Origin: Candidatus Rokuibacteriota bacterium
GTDB taxonomy: Bacteria > Methylomirabilota > Methylomirabilia > Rokubacteriales > CSP1-6
Length of the DNA stretch: 64,000 nt
Assembly: GCA_023248995.1 (NCBI GenBank)
Contig: JAHFDN010000001.1
Location: 1-64,000, forward strand
Reading direction: 5' to 3'
Shown: positions 8,746-16,918 of the stretch, in pieces
How the letters are laid out: each line of letters starts with the position of its first letter
How positions within the stretch are numbered: the first letter of the stretch is position 1
Position numbers and translations under genes: made by a program
The notes under the pieces: model-generated
The model's input: only the letters and a program-made list of their open reading frames with translations
Told to the model about the DNA's origin: nothing
Database searches by the model: none

Positions 8746-9136
8746 GAGGCCGCTCGCGCCTCTGGCCGGGCTCGCCCTTCTGATCGCCGGCGCGTCACCG
8801 GGCGCGGCCCAGTGGTACACGCCACAGTCGGACCGGGACCTTCGCCTCACCTGGAATGCCGAGCGCATCGGGCCCTCGCGGGTGCTGATCCTCGGCGACA
8901 TACAGAACGCATCCTCGCTCCCGGCTACTCGGGTGGCCCTTCGAGCGGAGGGACTCGACGAGGCGGGAAAGGTCGTCAGCCGGACCCGGGCCTACGTCCC
9001 GGGAGAGGTGCCCCCTCGCGGTTCGTCGAGTTTCGAGATCCGGCTCGTTCCTTCGGGGTCCGAGCGCCAGTACCGGGTCACCGTCGATTACTTCGAGTTT
9101 CTGGATCCCGTCCAGAGCGGCCGCGGATCCCCGTAA
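8738..9136 (+). CDS. Secreted protein of unknown function, FxLYD-like beta domain
   Basis: 132 aa. Its ATG overlaps the permease stop by 8 bp, so it is probably translated with the pump. A signal peptide (about residues 1-24, ending GAAQ) precedes one beta-rich domain with a pattern like FxLYD/DUF3426 modules (VLILGDIQNASSLPATRVAL, then VSRTRAYVPGEVPPRGSSSF). It may be a periplasmic accessory of the efflux system. I do not recognise a named family with certainty. Confidence 0.65.
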   Translation: MSRRPLAPLAGLALLIAGASPGAAQWYTPQSDRDLRLTWNAERIGPSRVLILGDIQNASSLPATRVALRAEGLDEAGKVVSRTRAYVPGEVPPRGSSSFEIRLVPSGSERQYRVTVDYFEFLDPVQSGRGSP

Positions 9137-9723
9137 CGGAACGTGACGGTCACGATCCCCACAGGCGTCCCATCGCCACACCGCGAGGTCGAACCAGGGC
9201 TCGCCGGGTAAGGCGCCGCGCGCGGGCGAAGGGTCCCTCGCCGCCCGCCGGCGTCCGTTCCATCGAGGAGCGCGGCTTTCCCCTCGTCAAAGAGCTGGCG
9301 AGGCTCGCGAAGCGGACGGGCCCGCCGGTCGTCAAGCTGGAAGGGGCGCTCGACATCCTCTTCGGGGCCTTCGGGGCTGGCGACGACCGCTTCTCTGGGC
9401 CGCTCCTGGAAGGGTGGCTCCGGGCGCGGCGGGACAAGCGTTACCGCCTCGCCATGGCCTGGCTCAGGGAGCAGCTGCGCCTGTCGGTGGAGGAGATTGT
9501 CGCCGAGGGCGTCGCCGCGGGGGCCTTCAGGCGGGATCTGGATCCGGTCGTCTTCTCGGCGGTCTGTCTCGGCGCGGCGGAGGGATGCCTTCTCCAGTCA
9601 GCTTCCCAGGGCGGGACCGTCGCCCCCGACGAACTCGTGAAGGCCCTCCTTCACCTGGCCCTCGCCCTCGCCGAGCGCGATGCCCGGGGATCTCCCGCTC
9701 CATCGGCTCGAGTTCCTTTCTGA
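9137..9723 (+). pseudogene. TetR-type regulator remnant lacking the DNA-binding domain
   Basis: A frame open through this region encodes, from about 9262, a helical stretch typical of TetR C-terminal ligand domains (WLRARRDKRYRLAMAWLREQ, then VEEIVAEGVAAGAFRRDLDP). No N-terminal helix-turn-helix is found in any frame between the previous stop (9136) and this point, and there is no convincing start codon with a ribosome site. It is best read as a 5'-truncated repressor of the upstream pump genes. A short HTH-less protein cannot be excluded. Confidence 0.5.
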
Positions 9724-9759
9724 GCGCCTTGATCAGGTGGGGAGCGCTTGGCATGTCCC

Positions 9760-10236
9760 TCACCCCCTGAACCGGACCGCCTCGACCACGACGAAGGCCA
9801 GGCCGGCCAGAAGCGTGAGGCCGTTGAGGACCACCGCGAGCCTGTGGAGCCGGGCAAAGGCCAGAGCCTCGGGCGCCGCGCTCCCCGGCAGGGCCCCGGC
9901 CGCCCGCATCGCCGCTCGCGCCGCCTCGCTCTGGGGCAGGAGGACCAAGAGCGCGTAGGAGGTCAAGATCAGCATGAGGAGGACAAGGGCGAGACTTCCC
10001 CCGAGCCCCTCGACCGCCGCCCTGGCGGCGAGCTGCCCCACGAGGCCTGCCAGAGCCAAGAGTCCGAGGACGAGCCCGAAGACGTAGTAGCGGGGAAACA
10101 CGGTCGTCACGAGATGGCCAGCGCTCTCGCGGTCGAGGACCGAAAAGGCGGCGGGGGCCACGAACAACGAGAAGAAGGCGATCGCCCCGACCCAGATCGA
10201 GACGCAGGAGAGTGTCAATACTTTCAGGTAGTTCAC
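9760..10236 (-). CDS. DUF4149-type integral membrane protein
   Basis: 158 aa, GTG start at 10236. Four hydrophobic helices are clear: LTLSCVSIWVGAIAFFSLFV, YYVFGLVLGLLALAGLVGQL, LALVLLMLILTSYALLVLLP and VVLNGLTLLAGLAFVVVEAV. The pattern FxxFVAPAAFxxLxxxxAGxxxxxxFPRYY resembles the DUF4149/TMEM205-like family, whose biochemical role is unknown. It ends tail-to-tail with the TetR remnant. Confidence 0.7.
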   Translation of the reverse strand: MNYLKVLTLSCVSIWVGAIAFFSLFVAPAAFSVLDRESAGHLVTTVFPRYYVFGLVLGLLALAGLVGQLAARAAVEGLGGSLALVLLMLILTSYALLVLLPQSEAARAAMRAAGALPGSAAPEALAFARLHRLAVVLNGLTLLAGLAFVVVEAVRFRG

Positions 10237-10285
10237 ACCGAGCCCCTTTTGAGCCTCTTTAAGAGTGATCCCGCTCGGTCACGGG

Positions 10286-11476
10286 TCAGATGACCCCCCG
10301 CGACCGAAGCGTTTCGATCTCCTGGGGGCTCAGGCCCAGGCGATCGCCGTAGATCTCCTCGTTGTGCTGGCCTAGCCTGACAGGTCCGGTCTCTCGGATG
10401 CTCCCCGGGCTCCGCGTCAATCGCGGAACGACGCCGACCATGTGGAGGAGTCCGCCGAGGGGGCTCGGCACGGCCACGATGTTCTCGCGCGCTCTGAGGT
10501 GCGGGTCCTCGAACAGATCTTTCACGTTGTAGACGAGGGAGGCCGGCACTTGAGCGGTCTCGAGCCGGGCGAGCGCGGCCGCCGCCTCCCGACCTCCCAC
10601 CCACTCCTGGATCAGGACGTCGAGCTCCTCGCGGAGCCTGAGCCGATCGTCCATCGTCCGATAACGCTCGCCGAGCTCCTCCCGCTCCATGGCGCGGAGG
10701 AGCCGCTCGAACATCCGATCGTTGCTGCACGCGACGGCGAGCCAGCGCCCATCGCGCGCCCGGTAGTGGTTGTGCGGGGTCACGTACTCGGTCCCTGAGC
10801 CGACCCGCTCCCGGACGTGCCCGGTGGCGCCGTACACGGGGATCAGCTCGTCCAGCATCCGGAGGATCGGCTCGTAGAGGGCGATGTCAACGACCTGCCC
10901 CTCGCCGGTACGCTCCCGATGCTGGAGCGCGATGAGAGCGCCGAGCGCTCCCATGACGCCGGCGAGGTAATCGGGGATCGTCGGCGTTCCCGGCGTCACG
11001 GGCGGGCGGTCCGGGTAGCCGGACAGATAGCTGATCCCGCTCACCGCCGCGGCGATCCGCCCGAAGCCGGGGCGCTCCCGATACGGCCCCGTCTGGCCGA
11101 AGCCCGAGACCCGGACCATGATGATGCCGGGGTTGAGCGCCCTCAGATCGTCGTAGCCGAGATTCCACCGCTCGAGCGTTCCCGGGCGGAAGTTTTCGGT
11201 CACGATGTCGCTCTGGGCGACGAGCCGCTTGATCAGGGCCTGTCCCTCGGGGGCGCGGAGGTTGCACGTGATGCCCTTCTTGTTCCGCGCCTCGGCGAGC
11301 CACCAGAGCGACACGCCGTCCATCCGCCGCCCCAGGCGGCGCAGGTCGTCCCCCAGCCCGGGCTGCTCGACCTTGATGACCTCGGCGCCGAACTCTCCCA
11401 GGAGCGTCGCAGAGACCGGCGCCGCCACGAACGTGGCCAAGTCGAGGACCCTGAGTCCTTCGAGCGCCGGCGCCAT
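10286..11476 (-). CDS. CaiB/BaiF (family III) CoA transferase
   Basis: 396 aa, the usual length. The N terminus LEGLRVLDLATFVAAPVSAT and the segment EVIKVEQPGLGDDLR are family III hallmarks. The region PTIPDYLAGVMGALGALIAL contains the Asp expected to form the aspartyl-CoA intermediate, and RTGEGQVVDIALYEPILRML follows. It moves CoA between carboxylic acids (formyl-, succinyl- or carnitine-type). Its substrate is not indicated by the neighbours; such genes are abundant in Rokubacteria-like genomes. Confidence 0.93.
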   Translation of the reverse strand: MAPALEGLRVLDLATFVAAPVSATLLGEFGAEVIKVEQPGLGDDLRRLGRRMDGVSLWWLAEARNKKGITCNLRAPEGQALIKRLVAQSDIVTENFRPGTLERWNLGYDDLRALNPGIIMVRVSGFGQTGPYRERPGFGRIAAAVSGISYLSGYPDRPPVTPGTPTIPDYLAGVMGALGALIALQHRERTGEGQVVDIALYEPILRMLDELIPVYGATGHVRERVGSGTEYVTPHNHYRARDGRWLAVACSNDRMFERLLRAMEREELGERYRTMDDRLRLREELDVLIQEWVGGREAAAALARLETAQVPASLVYNVKDLFEDPHLRARENIVAVPSPLGGLLHMVGVVPRLTRSPGSIRETGPVRLGQHNEEIYGDRLGLSPQEIETLRSRGVI

Positions 11477-11539
11477 CCTCCCCCTTATCGGCCAAGCTTC
11501 TCACGAAGTCAAGGCACGCAAGCGCGAGCGAAGGCGACG

Positions 11540-11560
11540 ACCCAGCCGCAAGGGCTGGGT
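11540..11560. repeat. Perfect hairpin between divergent genes
   Basis: ACCCAGCC (11540-11547) and GGCTGGGT (11553-11560) form an 8-bp stem with a five-base GCAAG loop in the 196-bp spacer between the CoA transferase and the TPR gene. The flanking GCGCGAGCGAAG word recurs near 13141, so this may be part of a dispersed intergenic repeat. No T-tract follows. Confidence 0.5.
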
Positions 11561-11672
11561 GCCCGCAGAGGTGGCTCGCTACGCTCGCGCCTCCGCCCCG
11601 GCGGCCCTTGCGGGCGGGTCCTAAGCCGCGCGCCGTTGACAGCGGGGATCCCCGACGGTAGAGTGGCCCCTG

Positions 11673-12395
11673 ATGCGCTCGGCGATGGTTGCGCTCGTTC
11701 TCGTCCTGGCGCCGTTGTCGGCCCTGGCCGAGTCGCCCATCGAAGAAGCGCGGGGCCTCATCCAGAACTACCACGAAGACGTGACGCGGCTCGACCGGGC
11801 CCGCGACCTGATGGAGAAGTTCCTCAAGACCGATTCCCAGGTGGAAGGGATGATTCTCCTCTCGCGGATCTGCTTCATGTGGGGGGACGTGCGGGCCAAG
11901 GACGACGAGGAGAAGCTGGCCGCCTACGACCGCGGCCGGCAGCTCGGCCAGCGGGCCACTGAGCTGGGGCCGAAGAACCCGGAAGCCCACTTCTGGTACG
12001 CGGTGAACACCGGCCGCTGGGGGACGACGAAGGGGGTGCTCCGCTCGCTCGTTCTCCTCCCCACCCTGCGCCAAGAGGTGGACACCATCCTCACGCTCGC
12101 CCCGGACGACCCCGGCGCGCTCGGGCTCGCGGGCAACATCGAGCTGGCCCTGCCCTGGGGCGACCTGGACAAAGCCGAGACGGACTTGCGAAAGGGGCTC
12201 AAGATCGATCCCCATTACACGGCGGTGCGTGTGGACCTCGCGCGCCTTTTGATCAAGCGGGGCCAGTACGAGGAGGCTCGAAAGGAGCTCCAGCGGGTCC
12301 TTGACGACAAGGAGCCGCGCTTTCTCGCCGACTGGACCGTCAAGCATACCAAGCGCGCGCGCGAGCTGCTCGACTCCATCAAGGGGAAGTCCTGA
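11673..12395 (+). CDS. Secreted TPR-repeat protein
   Basis: 240 aa with an N-terminal signal peptide (about residues 1-19, ending ALAE). TPR-like helices run from about 65 to the end: AYDRGRQLGQRATELGPKNP, LDKAETDLRKGLKIDPHYTA and QYEEARKELQRVLDDKEP. It resembles TRAP-transporter-associated T-component (TatT-like) and other periplasmic TPR proteins that bridge partners, but no TRAP genes are adjacent. Downstream nth starts 30 bp later in the same direction. Confidence 0.75.
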   Translation: MRSAMVALVLVLAPLSALAESPIEEARGLIQNYHEDVTRLDRARDLMEKFLKTDSQVEGMILLSRICFMWGDVRAKDDEEKLAAYDRGRQLGQRATELGPKNPEAHFWYAVNTGRWGTTKGVLRSLVLLPTLRQEVDTILTLAPDDPGALGLAGNIELALPWGDLDKAETDLRKGLKIDPHYTAVRVDLARLLIKRGQYEEARKELQRVLDDKEPRFLADWTVKHTKRARELLDSIKGKS

Positions 12396-12424
12396 AGCCT
12401 GAACCCGCGTGGCTGACTCGGGCG

Positions 12425-13096
12425 GTGAGGGCGCCCATGGACGTCCGGGCCATGGGCCGCGTCCTCCGTCGCCTCAGGGCCCGGGCGCCCGAGTGGAACC
12501 CGACCGCGCTGGCGGACGTGGCCGATCGGACGCGCCGCGACCCGTTCAGGATCCTGATCGCCTGCCTGCTCTCGCTCCGGACGAAGGACGAGACGACCGG
12601 CCCGGCGTCCGAGCGCCTCTTCGCTCTTGCGGGGACCCCCGAGACGATGCTGCGGCTCACGCCGCGCCGGATCGAGCGGGCGATCTTCCCGGTGGGCTTC
12701 TACCGCACCAAGGCGCGGGTCATCCGCGGCGTCTGCCGCGATCTCCTCGCGCGGTACGGCGGCGCGGTGCCCGGAAGCCTAGAGGAGCTGCTTGCCTTCA
12801 AGGGGGTGGGCCGGAAAACCGCGAACCTCGTCGTCACCGTGGGGTTCGGGAAGCCGGGGATCTGCGTGGACACCCACGTCAACCGGATCAGTAACCGCCT
12901 CGGCTTCGTGAGGACCAAGACGCCGGAGCAGACCGAGCTCGCCCTCCGGAAGAAGCTGCCGCGACGTTACTGGGTCGAGCTGAACGACCTCCTCGTGGCC
13001 TTCGGGCAGAACGTCTGCCAGCCCCTGTCGCCCCGGTGTTCGATCTGCCCGGTCCGGGGACTCTGCCCGCGCATCGGCGTGATCCGCTCCCGCTGA
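12425..13096 (+). CDS. nth: Endonuclease III (DNA glycosylase/AP lyase)
   Basis: 223 aa; GTG at 12425 or ATG at 12437 are both possible starts. It removes oxidised pyrimidines and cuts the abasic strand. The helix-hairpin-helix (LAFKGVGRKTANLVV) holds the catalytic Lys, and ICVDTHVNRISNRLG holds the catalytic Asp. The C-terminal [4Fe-4S] ligands C-x6-C-x2-C-x5-C are present in CQPLSPRCSICPVRGLC. It faces endonuclease IV (nfo) tail-to-tail, making a base-excision repair pair. Confidence 0.95.
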   Translation: MRAPMDVRAMGRVLRRLRARAPEWNPTALADVADRTRRDPFRILIACLLSLRTKDETTGPASERLFALAGTPETMLRLTPRRIERAIFPVGFYRTKARVIRGVCRDLLARYGGAVPGSLEELLAFKGVGRKTANLVVTVGFGKPGICVDTHVNRISNRLGFVRTKTPEQTELALRKKLPRRYWVELNDLLVAFGQNVCQPLSPRCSICPVRGLCPRIGVIRSR

Positions 13097-13169
13097 ACCC
13101 GATGACGCCCCCCACCTCTTCTCCTCCCTTCACGCAAGGCGCGAGCGAAGCGAGCCTTCCTTAGTGGGC

Positions 13170-13190
13170 ACCCGACCCTTGCGGTCGGGT
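13170..13190. terminator. Bidirectional hairpin between nth and nfo
   Basis: ACCCGACC (13170-13177) pairs with GGTCGGGT (13183-13190) across a five-base CTTGC loop, in the 111-bp gap between the convergent ends of nth and nfo. Its placement suits a shared terminator, but no strong T-run follows on either side. The nearby GCGCGAGCGAAG word is shared with the spacer at 11522. Confidence 0.5.
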
Positions 13191-13207
13191 CAGGGGGAGG
13201 GGAAGTC

Positions 13208-14068
13208 TCAGCGCCTCTTGGCCTGGAGCCGGCGGAGCGTTCTCAGGTTTCTCACGTCCCAGTCGTCGTCCTTCGGCGTCTCGAGGACCATGGGGATCCT
13301 CCTGAATCGGCGGTCGTGGAGGAGCCGGCGGAACGCGCCCACCCCGATGTGGCCCCTGCCGATGTGCTCGTGGCGATCGAGTCCCGAGCCGAGCGGCGCC
13401 TTGGCGTCGTTCAGGTGGCACGCGAGGACCGCCCCCGTCCCCACGGTCCGCGTGCAGGCCTCCATCGTCCTGGCATATCCCCCCGGCGTCCTGATGTCGT
13501 AGCCGGCGGCGAAGAGGTGGCAGGTGTCCAGACAGACCCCGAGCCGTTTCGGCTCCTTCACACGGTCGAAGATGGCCCCGAGCTCCTCGAACCTCGCCCC
13601 CAGGGTGTTCCCGGCGCCCGCCGTGTCCTCCAGCACGATCCTGACGTCGTAGCCTCTGGTTCGTACCGTCAGCTCGTCGAGCGCGGCGACGACCCGGCGG
13701 ATTCCCGCCTCGATGCCGCTCCCCTTGTGCGACCCCGGGTGGATGACGACGAAGGACAGCCCGAGGGTCTCGGCGCGCTCCAGTTCGTCCGCGAAGGCGT
13801 CCACGGCACGCCGCCACTCGGCCTCAGCCGGGGTGGCGAGGTTGATGAGGTACGTCGCATGGGCGAAGACCGTCCGGATCCCCGTGGTGCGCCGGGCCCG
13901 GCGGAAGAGCCGCACGTCCTCGTTGGTGAGCGGCTTGGCCGTCCACTGGAGCTGGTTCTTGACGAAGAGCTGGACGACGGAGCACCCGACGGCCCTGCCC
14001 CGCTCCAGTGCCAGGGAGAGGCCGCCGGCGATGGACATGTGGGCGCCGAGCCGGTCAGCTGGAGGCAC
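13208..14068 (-). CDS. nfo: Deoxyribonuclease IV (AP endonuclease)
   Basis: 286 aa TIM-barrel enzyme of the Nfo/EndoIV family, which cuts 5' of abasic sites using three zinc ions. Motifs are in order: LGAHMSIAGGLSLAL at the N terminus, FVVIHPGSHKGSG (metal His), IVLEDTAGAGNTLG (metal Glu), GVCLDTCHLFAAGYD, ACHLNDAKAPLGSGLDRHEH and HIGRGHIG, and the terminal PMVLETPK. The length is normal. The start overlaps the upstream SRPBCC gene by 14 bp. Confidence 0.95.
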   Translation of the reverse strand: MPPADRLGAHMSIAGGLSLALERGRAVGCSVVQLFVKNQLQWTAKPLTNEDVRLFRRARRTTGIRTVFAHATYLINLATPAEAEWRRAVDAFADELERAETLGLSFVVIHPGSHKGSGIEAGIRRVVAALDELTVRTRGYDVRIVLEDTAGAGNTLGARFEELGAIFDRVKEPKRLGVCLDTCHLFAAGYDIRTPGGYARTMEACTRTVGTGAVLACHLNDAKAPLGSGLDRHEHIGRGHIGVGAFRRLLHDRRFRRIPMVLETPKDDDWDVRNLRTLRRLQAKRR

Positions 14069-14516
14069 CGAAGAGCTCCTCCAGGCGTCGCCGCCGGTGG
14101 GCGAAGATCGCGCGGAGCTGCCGGCCGACCACGAGGGCGTGGAGCAGGCACCCGAGGGGGCCCAGCGGGAGGCGGTAGGTGACCCGGTCTTCGACCCACG
14201 TTCCCCCGTTTTCCTCCCTGAAGACGTGGCGGTGCTCCCAGCGCGCGTAGGGACCGCGCAGCTGGACGTCGACGAAGCGGTAGGGAGGGTCGTACTCGCG
14301 GATCATCGTCCGCCAGCGGAGGCAAATCCCCAGCCAGCGGATCCGACAGTCAAAGACGGCGCCCGCCTCGAGCGGATTCGGCGGGGAGGTGAGCAGCGTG
14401 AAGCGGAGCCGGCCCGGCGTGATCGCGGTCAGGTTCGCCGGATCGGCGAAAAACGAAAAGACGTCCGCGCGAGGCCGGGGAAGCCAGAAGCGAGACTCGA
14501 GGATGTGGTCGGCCAT
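14055..14516 (-). CDS. SRPBCC-fold (START-like) protein
   Basis: 153 aa single-domain lipid/hydrophobic-ligand-binding fold. ESRFWLPRPRADVFSFFADP opens the domain, and ANLTAITPGRLRFTLLTSPP matches the polyketide-cyclase-like/CoxG-type subgroup. It closes with the long C-terminal helix LLHALVVGRQLRAIFAHRRR. Ligand and role are unknown. It diverges from the EamA transporter with only 23 bp between starts. Confidence 0.8.
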   Translation of the reverse strand: MADHILESRFWLPRPRADVFSFFADPANLTAITPGRLRFTLLTSPPNPLEAGAVFDCRIRWLGICLRWRTMIREYDPPYRFVDVQLRGPYARWEHRHVFREENGGTWVEDRVTYRLPLGPLGCLLHALVVGRQLRAIFAHRRRRLEELFGASS

Positions 14517-14539
14517 GACTCCCGCGCTATGATAGGGAG

Positions 14540-15448
14540 GTGCCCGCGCTCAGTCAAACGCGCGCCTACCTGGCGCTGCTCCTCGTGGTGTCGCTCTGGG
14601 GAAGCTATCCGGCCATGACGAAGCTCGCGCTGCCGGACCTGCCGCCCTTCTTCTTGGCGCTCTTTCGATGCGCGCTGGGCGGGGCGTTCCTGGTGATCCT
14701 CCTGCTGCGGCGCGGCTCGGGGGCGCTCAGGTCCCTGACGCTGGAAGATCTGGGCGCCTTCGCGGTCCTCGGGTTTTGCGGGATCGTGATTTCCACGGCC
14801 CTCACCTACCTCGCCATCTCTCTCACCACCGCCTCCAACGCGGTGATCCTCCAGGCGTCCACCCCCGTCATGGTCGCCGTGGGCGCCCGGCTCTACCTGG
14901 GCGAGCGGCTCCGGGGAATCCAGTGGCTCGGGGTCGCCTGCTCCGCGGCCGGCGTGCTGCTGGTTGTCACGCGCGGGCAGTGGGCCACGCTCCGCCTCGG
15001 GAACCTTCACGCCGGCGACTTCGTCATCCTCTTCTCGCTGACCGGGTGGAGCGCCTACACGATCTATGGCAAGCAGGTGCTGACGGTTCACTCGCCGGCG
15101 CTCGCGACGACGCTCTCCTACGTCCTGGGAACAGCCATGCTGCTCCCGCTCTCGCTCCTGACCGCCCATCTCTTCCCCGCGCCGCGCTTCGGCTCGATCA
15201 CGGCGTGGGGCGTCATCCTGTACCAGGCCATCCTCGGGGCGCTGGCCCACATCTGGTGGTACGAGGGGGTGCGGGCCATCGGCCCGAGCCGCGCCGCCAT
15301 CTTCATGAACTTCCAGCCGGTGGTGGGCGTCCTCTTGGCCGCGGTCCTGCTCGGCGAGAGGATCGGGGCGGCCCAGGTGGTCGGCGGCGTGGGCGTCCTC
15401 CTCGGCGTCGCGCTCACGACCCGCCCGAAACAAAGGGCCGAGGACTGA
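14540..15448 (+). CDS. EamA/DMT-family transporter
   Basis: 302 aa inner-membrane protein with two EamA repeats of five helices each (about residues 8-140 and 150-290). SLWGSYPAMTKLALPDLPP, ISTALTYLAISLTTASNAVI and LQASTPVMVAVGARLYLGER mark the first repeat; AIGPSRAAIFMNFQPVVGVL and LAAVLLGERIGAAQVVGG mark the second. These carriers export metabolites or amino acids. The substrate cannot be told from sequence. The start is GTG. Confidence 0.9.
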   Translation: MPALSQTRAYLALLLVVSLWGSYPAMTKLALPDLPPFFLALFRCALGGAFLVILLLRRGSGALRSLTLEDLGAFAVLGFCGIVISTALTYLAISLTTASNAVILQASTPVMVAVGARLYLGERLRGIQWLGVACSAAGVLLVVTRGQWATLRLGNLHAGDFVILFSLTGWSAYTIYGKQVLTVHSPALATTLSYVLGTAMLLPLSLLTAHLFPAPRFGSITAWGVILYQAILGALAHIWWYEGVRAIGPSRAAIFMNFQPVVGVLLAAVLLGERIGAAQVVGGVGVLLGVALTTRPKQRAED

Positions 15449-15494
15449 CGTCCCCGGCCCCCCATCGCGCCCCGCGGCTTCTCCCAGCGCCGGC

Positions 15495-15962
15495 TTAGAG
15501 CTTCTTCACCTCGGCCAGAATCTTTGCCGGGTCGGGGATCTCCCCCTTCCCGTAACGCTCGGCGAACCGCACCTTCCCCTGCTTATCCACGACGTAGGTG
15601 GCCCGGTAGTTGGCGTTCAGCTCCGGCCACCAGACCCCGTAGTTCTTCACGACTTCGCGGTGCACGTCGGCCAGGAGCGGGTAGCTGACCCCGCCGAGCG
15701 ACCTGGCCCACGCGTCGTGGCAGTAGATGCTGTCGGTGCTGATACCCATGACCTGGGTAGCGGCCGCCTCGAAGTCCCTGAGCCTGCCTTCGAAGGCGGG
15801 CATCTGCTTGGTTCACCCGGGAGTCCAGTCGAGGACGTAGAAGAGGAGGACGACGTTCTTCTTGCCCCTGAACTCGCCCAGCGTGTGCTCCTTTCCGCCG
15901 ATCCCCGGGAGCTTGAAGTCGGGGGCCTGCTCGCCCACCTTGATCTCGGTGGTGCTCGTCAT
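15495..15962 (-). CDS. Selenocysteine-containing peroxiredoxin (TGA read through as Sec)
   Basis: 155 aa if the in-frame TGA at 15815-15813 is decoded as selenocysteine. ATG at 15962 follows an AGGAGG ribosome site and overlaps the stop of the upstream MBL gene (ATGA). The AhpC/TSA thioredoxin fold is complete across the TGA: VGEQAPDFKLPGIGGKEHTL, VVLLFYVLDWTPG-U-TKQMPAFEG, then VMGISTDSIYCHDAWARSLG and YVVDKQGKVRFAERY. The TGA (codon 50) sits exactly at the peroxidatic cysteine of FYPLDWTPxCT. Cys81 may be the resolving thiol. It would reduce peroxides in the cytoplasm. A plain gene-finder would split this into two short pieces. Confidence 0.88.
15782..15801 (-). promoter_or_regulatory. Bacterial SECIS-like hairpin just after the TGA
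   Basis: On the minus strand, GCC(C)GCCU pairs with AGGC(A)GGC around a UCGA loop, giving a seven-pair stem with one C-A mismatch. The loop G lies 22 nt downstream of the TGA. A short stem with a G in the apical loop at about this distance is what SelB recognises in bacterial selenoprotein mRNAs. It lies inside the coding sequence, as expected. Confidence 0.65.
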
Positions 15963-16909
15963 CGGGCGTCTCCTCCTTTCGCGCGCTGGGACATCGTGCG
16001 GCGCTTTACTATATCCGAACCCGCTCGCCGTTTCAACCGCGCGGGCGTCAGCCTCGCCCCCGGCTTCCGCCGCTCCGCCCAGAGGCGGTGGCGGTTGGCC
16101 TCGAGCAGCCGGTTGGGCCGGCCGAGGTATTCCGCGGCGGTCACCACCTGCCTGGTTTCCCAGAGGCGGTGGAGCCGCTCCGCCTGGCGCGGGTCCCGGA
16201 CGGCGTGGTGATCCATGATGACCCGGCAGCCCGTGGTCTCGATGATCCGGAGCAGGTTTTCGATCCCCTGGTCGATGAGGGCGGCGCCGATCTGTTTTTC
16301 GATGTACGAGGGCGGGCCCGAGAGGTACAAGAGGCGAGGCCGCTCGCGGATCAGGTAGGCCGTCGCCACCGGGGAGAGCGGCCCCTGGACGTCGGAGGCG
16401 TGGACGAACCTGAACCCGTCCGAGCCATCGGTGACGGTCAGCGCGACGACGTAGCCGAGCCCGGTGCCCTCCACACCGTGGGCCAGCGGGGGCGACGCGG
16501 TCAGCAGCAGGTCGGTGAAGTCGTAGCGGCGTCCCTCCGCGGCCTCCAGCCGGCAGCGCGGGGCGATGGCTCTCCAGAGGTTGCCGCCGCGCTGGCCCTG
16601 CTTGGGGTTGATCATGCGCCGCGGGTCCTTGGCCCACACCTGCCGCCCCGCGTAGAACTCGGGGTCGTAGCGAAAGTGGTCTTCGTGGTAGTGGCTCACG
16701 AAGACCACGTGGGCCCGCGTCGCGTAGGTCGAGATCAGGTTGTTGGCGTCCCGCAGGGCGGCCCACTCCTCCTCGGCGGGGGGGAGATTGTAGCGCGTCG
16801 GGCCGAGCGTGGCACCAGGGTCGATGAGGATCCGGGTCCGGCCCCCCTCGACGTAGGTGGCCATCGACCGTACGCCCAGCGAATCCGCGGCCAAGGGAAT
16901 GACCTTCAC
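15959..16909 (-). CDS. Metallo-beta-lactamase-fold hydrolase, UPF0282-like
   Basis: 316 aa. The metal-binding motif H-x-H-x-D-H is seen as SHYHEDHF at residues 73-78. The beta strands TRILIDPGATLGP and FRFVHASDVQGPL supply the later metal ligands, and VIMDHHAVRD follows. The pattern matches the UPF0282 group of MBL proteins, common in archaea, with no assigned substrate. The C-terminal 30 residues are basic and variable. The gene overlaps the selenoprotein start, so the two are coupled. Confidence 0.82.
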   Translation of the reverse strand: MKVIPLAADSLGVRSMATYVEGGRTRILIDPGATLGPTRYNLPPAEEEWAALRDANNLISTYATRAHVVFVSHYHEDHFRYDPEFYAGRQVWAKDPRRMINPKQGQRGGNLWRAIAPRCRLEAAEGRRYDFTDLLLTASPPLAHGVEGTGLGYVVALTVTDGSDGFRFVHASDVQGPLSPVATAYLIRERPRLLYLSGPPSYIEKQIGAALIDQGIENLLRIIETTGCRVIMDHHAVRDPRQAERLHRLWETRQVVTAAEYLGRPNRLLEANRHRLWAERRKPGARLTPARLKRRAGSDIVKRRTMSQRAKGGDAR

Positions 16910-16918
16910 GCGCGCCTC

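Noticed and set aside
15495-15803. Separate 102-aa gene starting at the ATG after the TGA
   Set aside because: It would lack the N-terminal half of the thioredoxin fold and the catalytic residue; homology continues without a break upstream of the TGA in the same frame.
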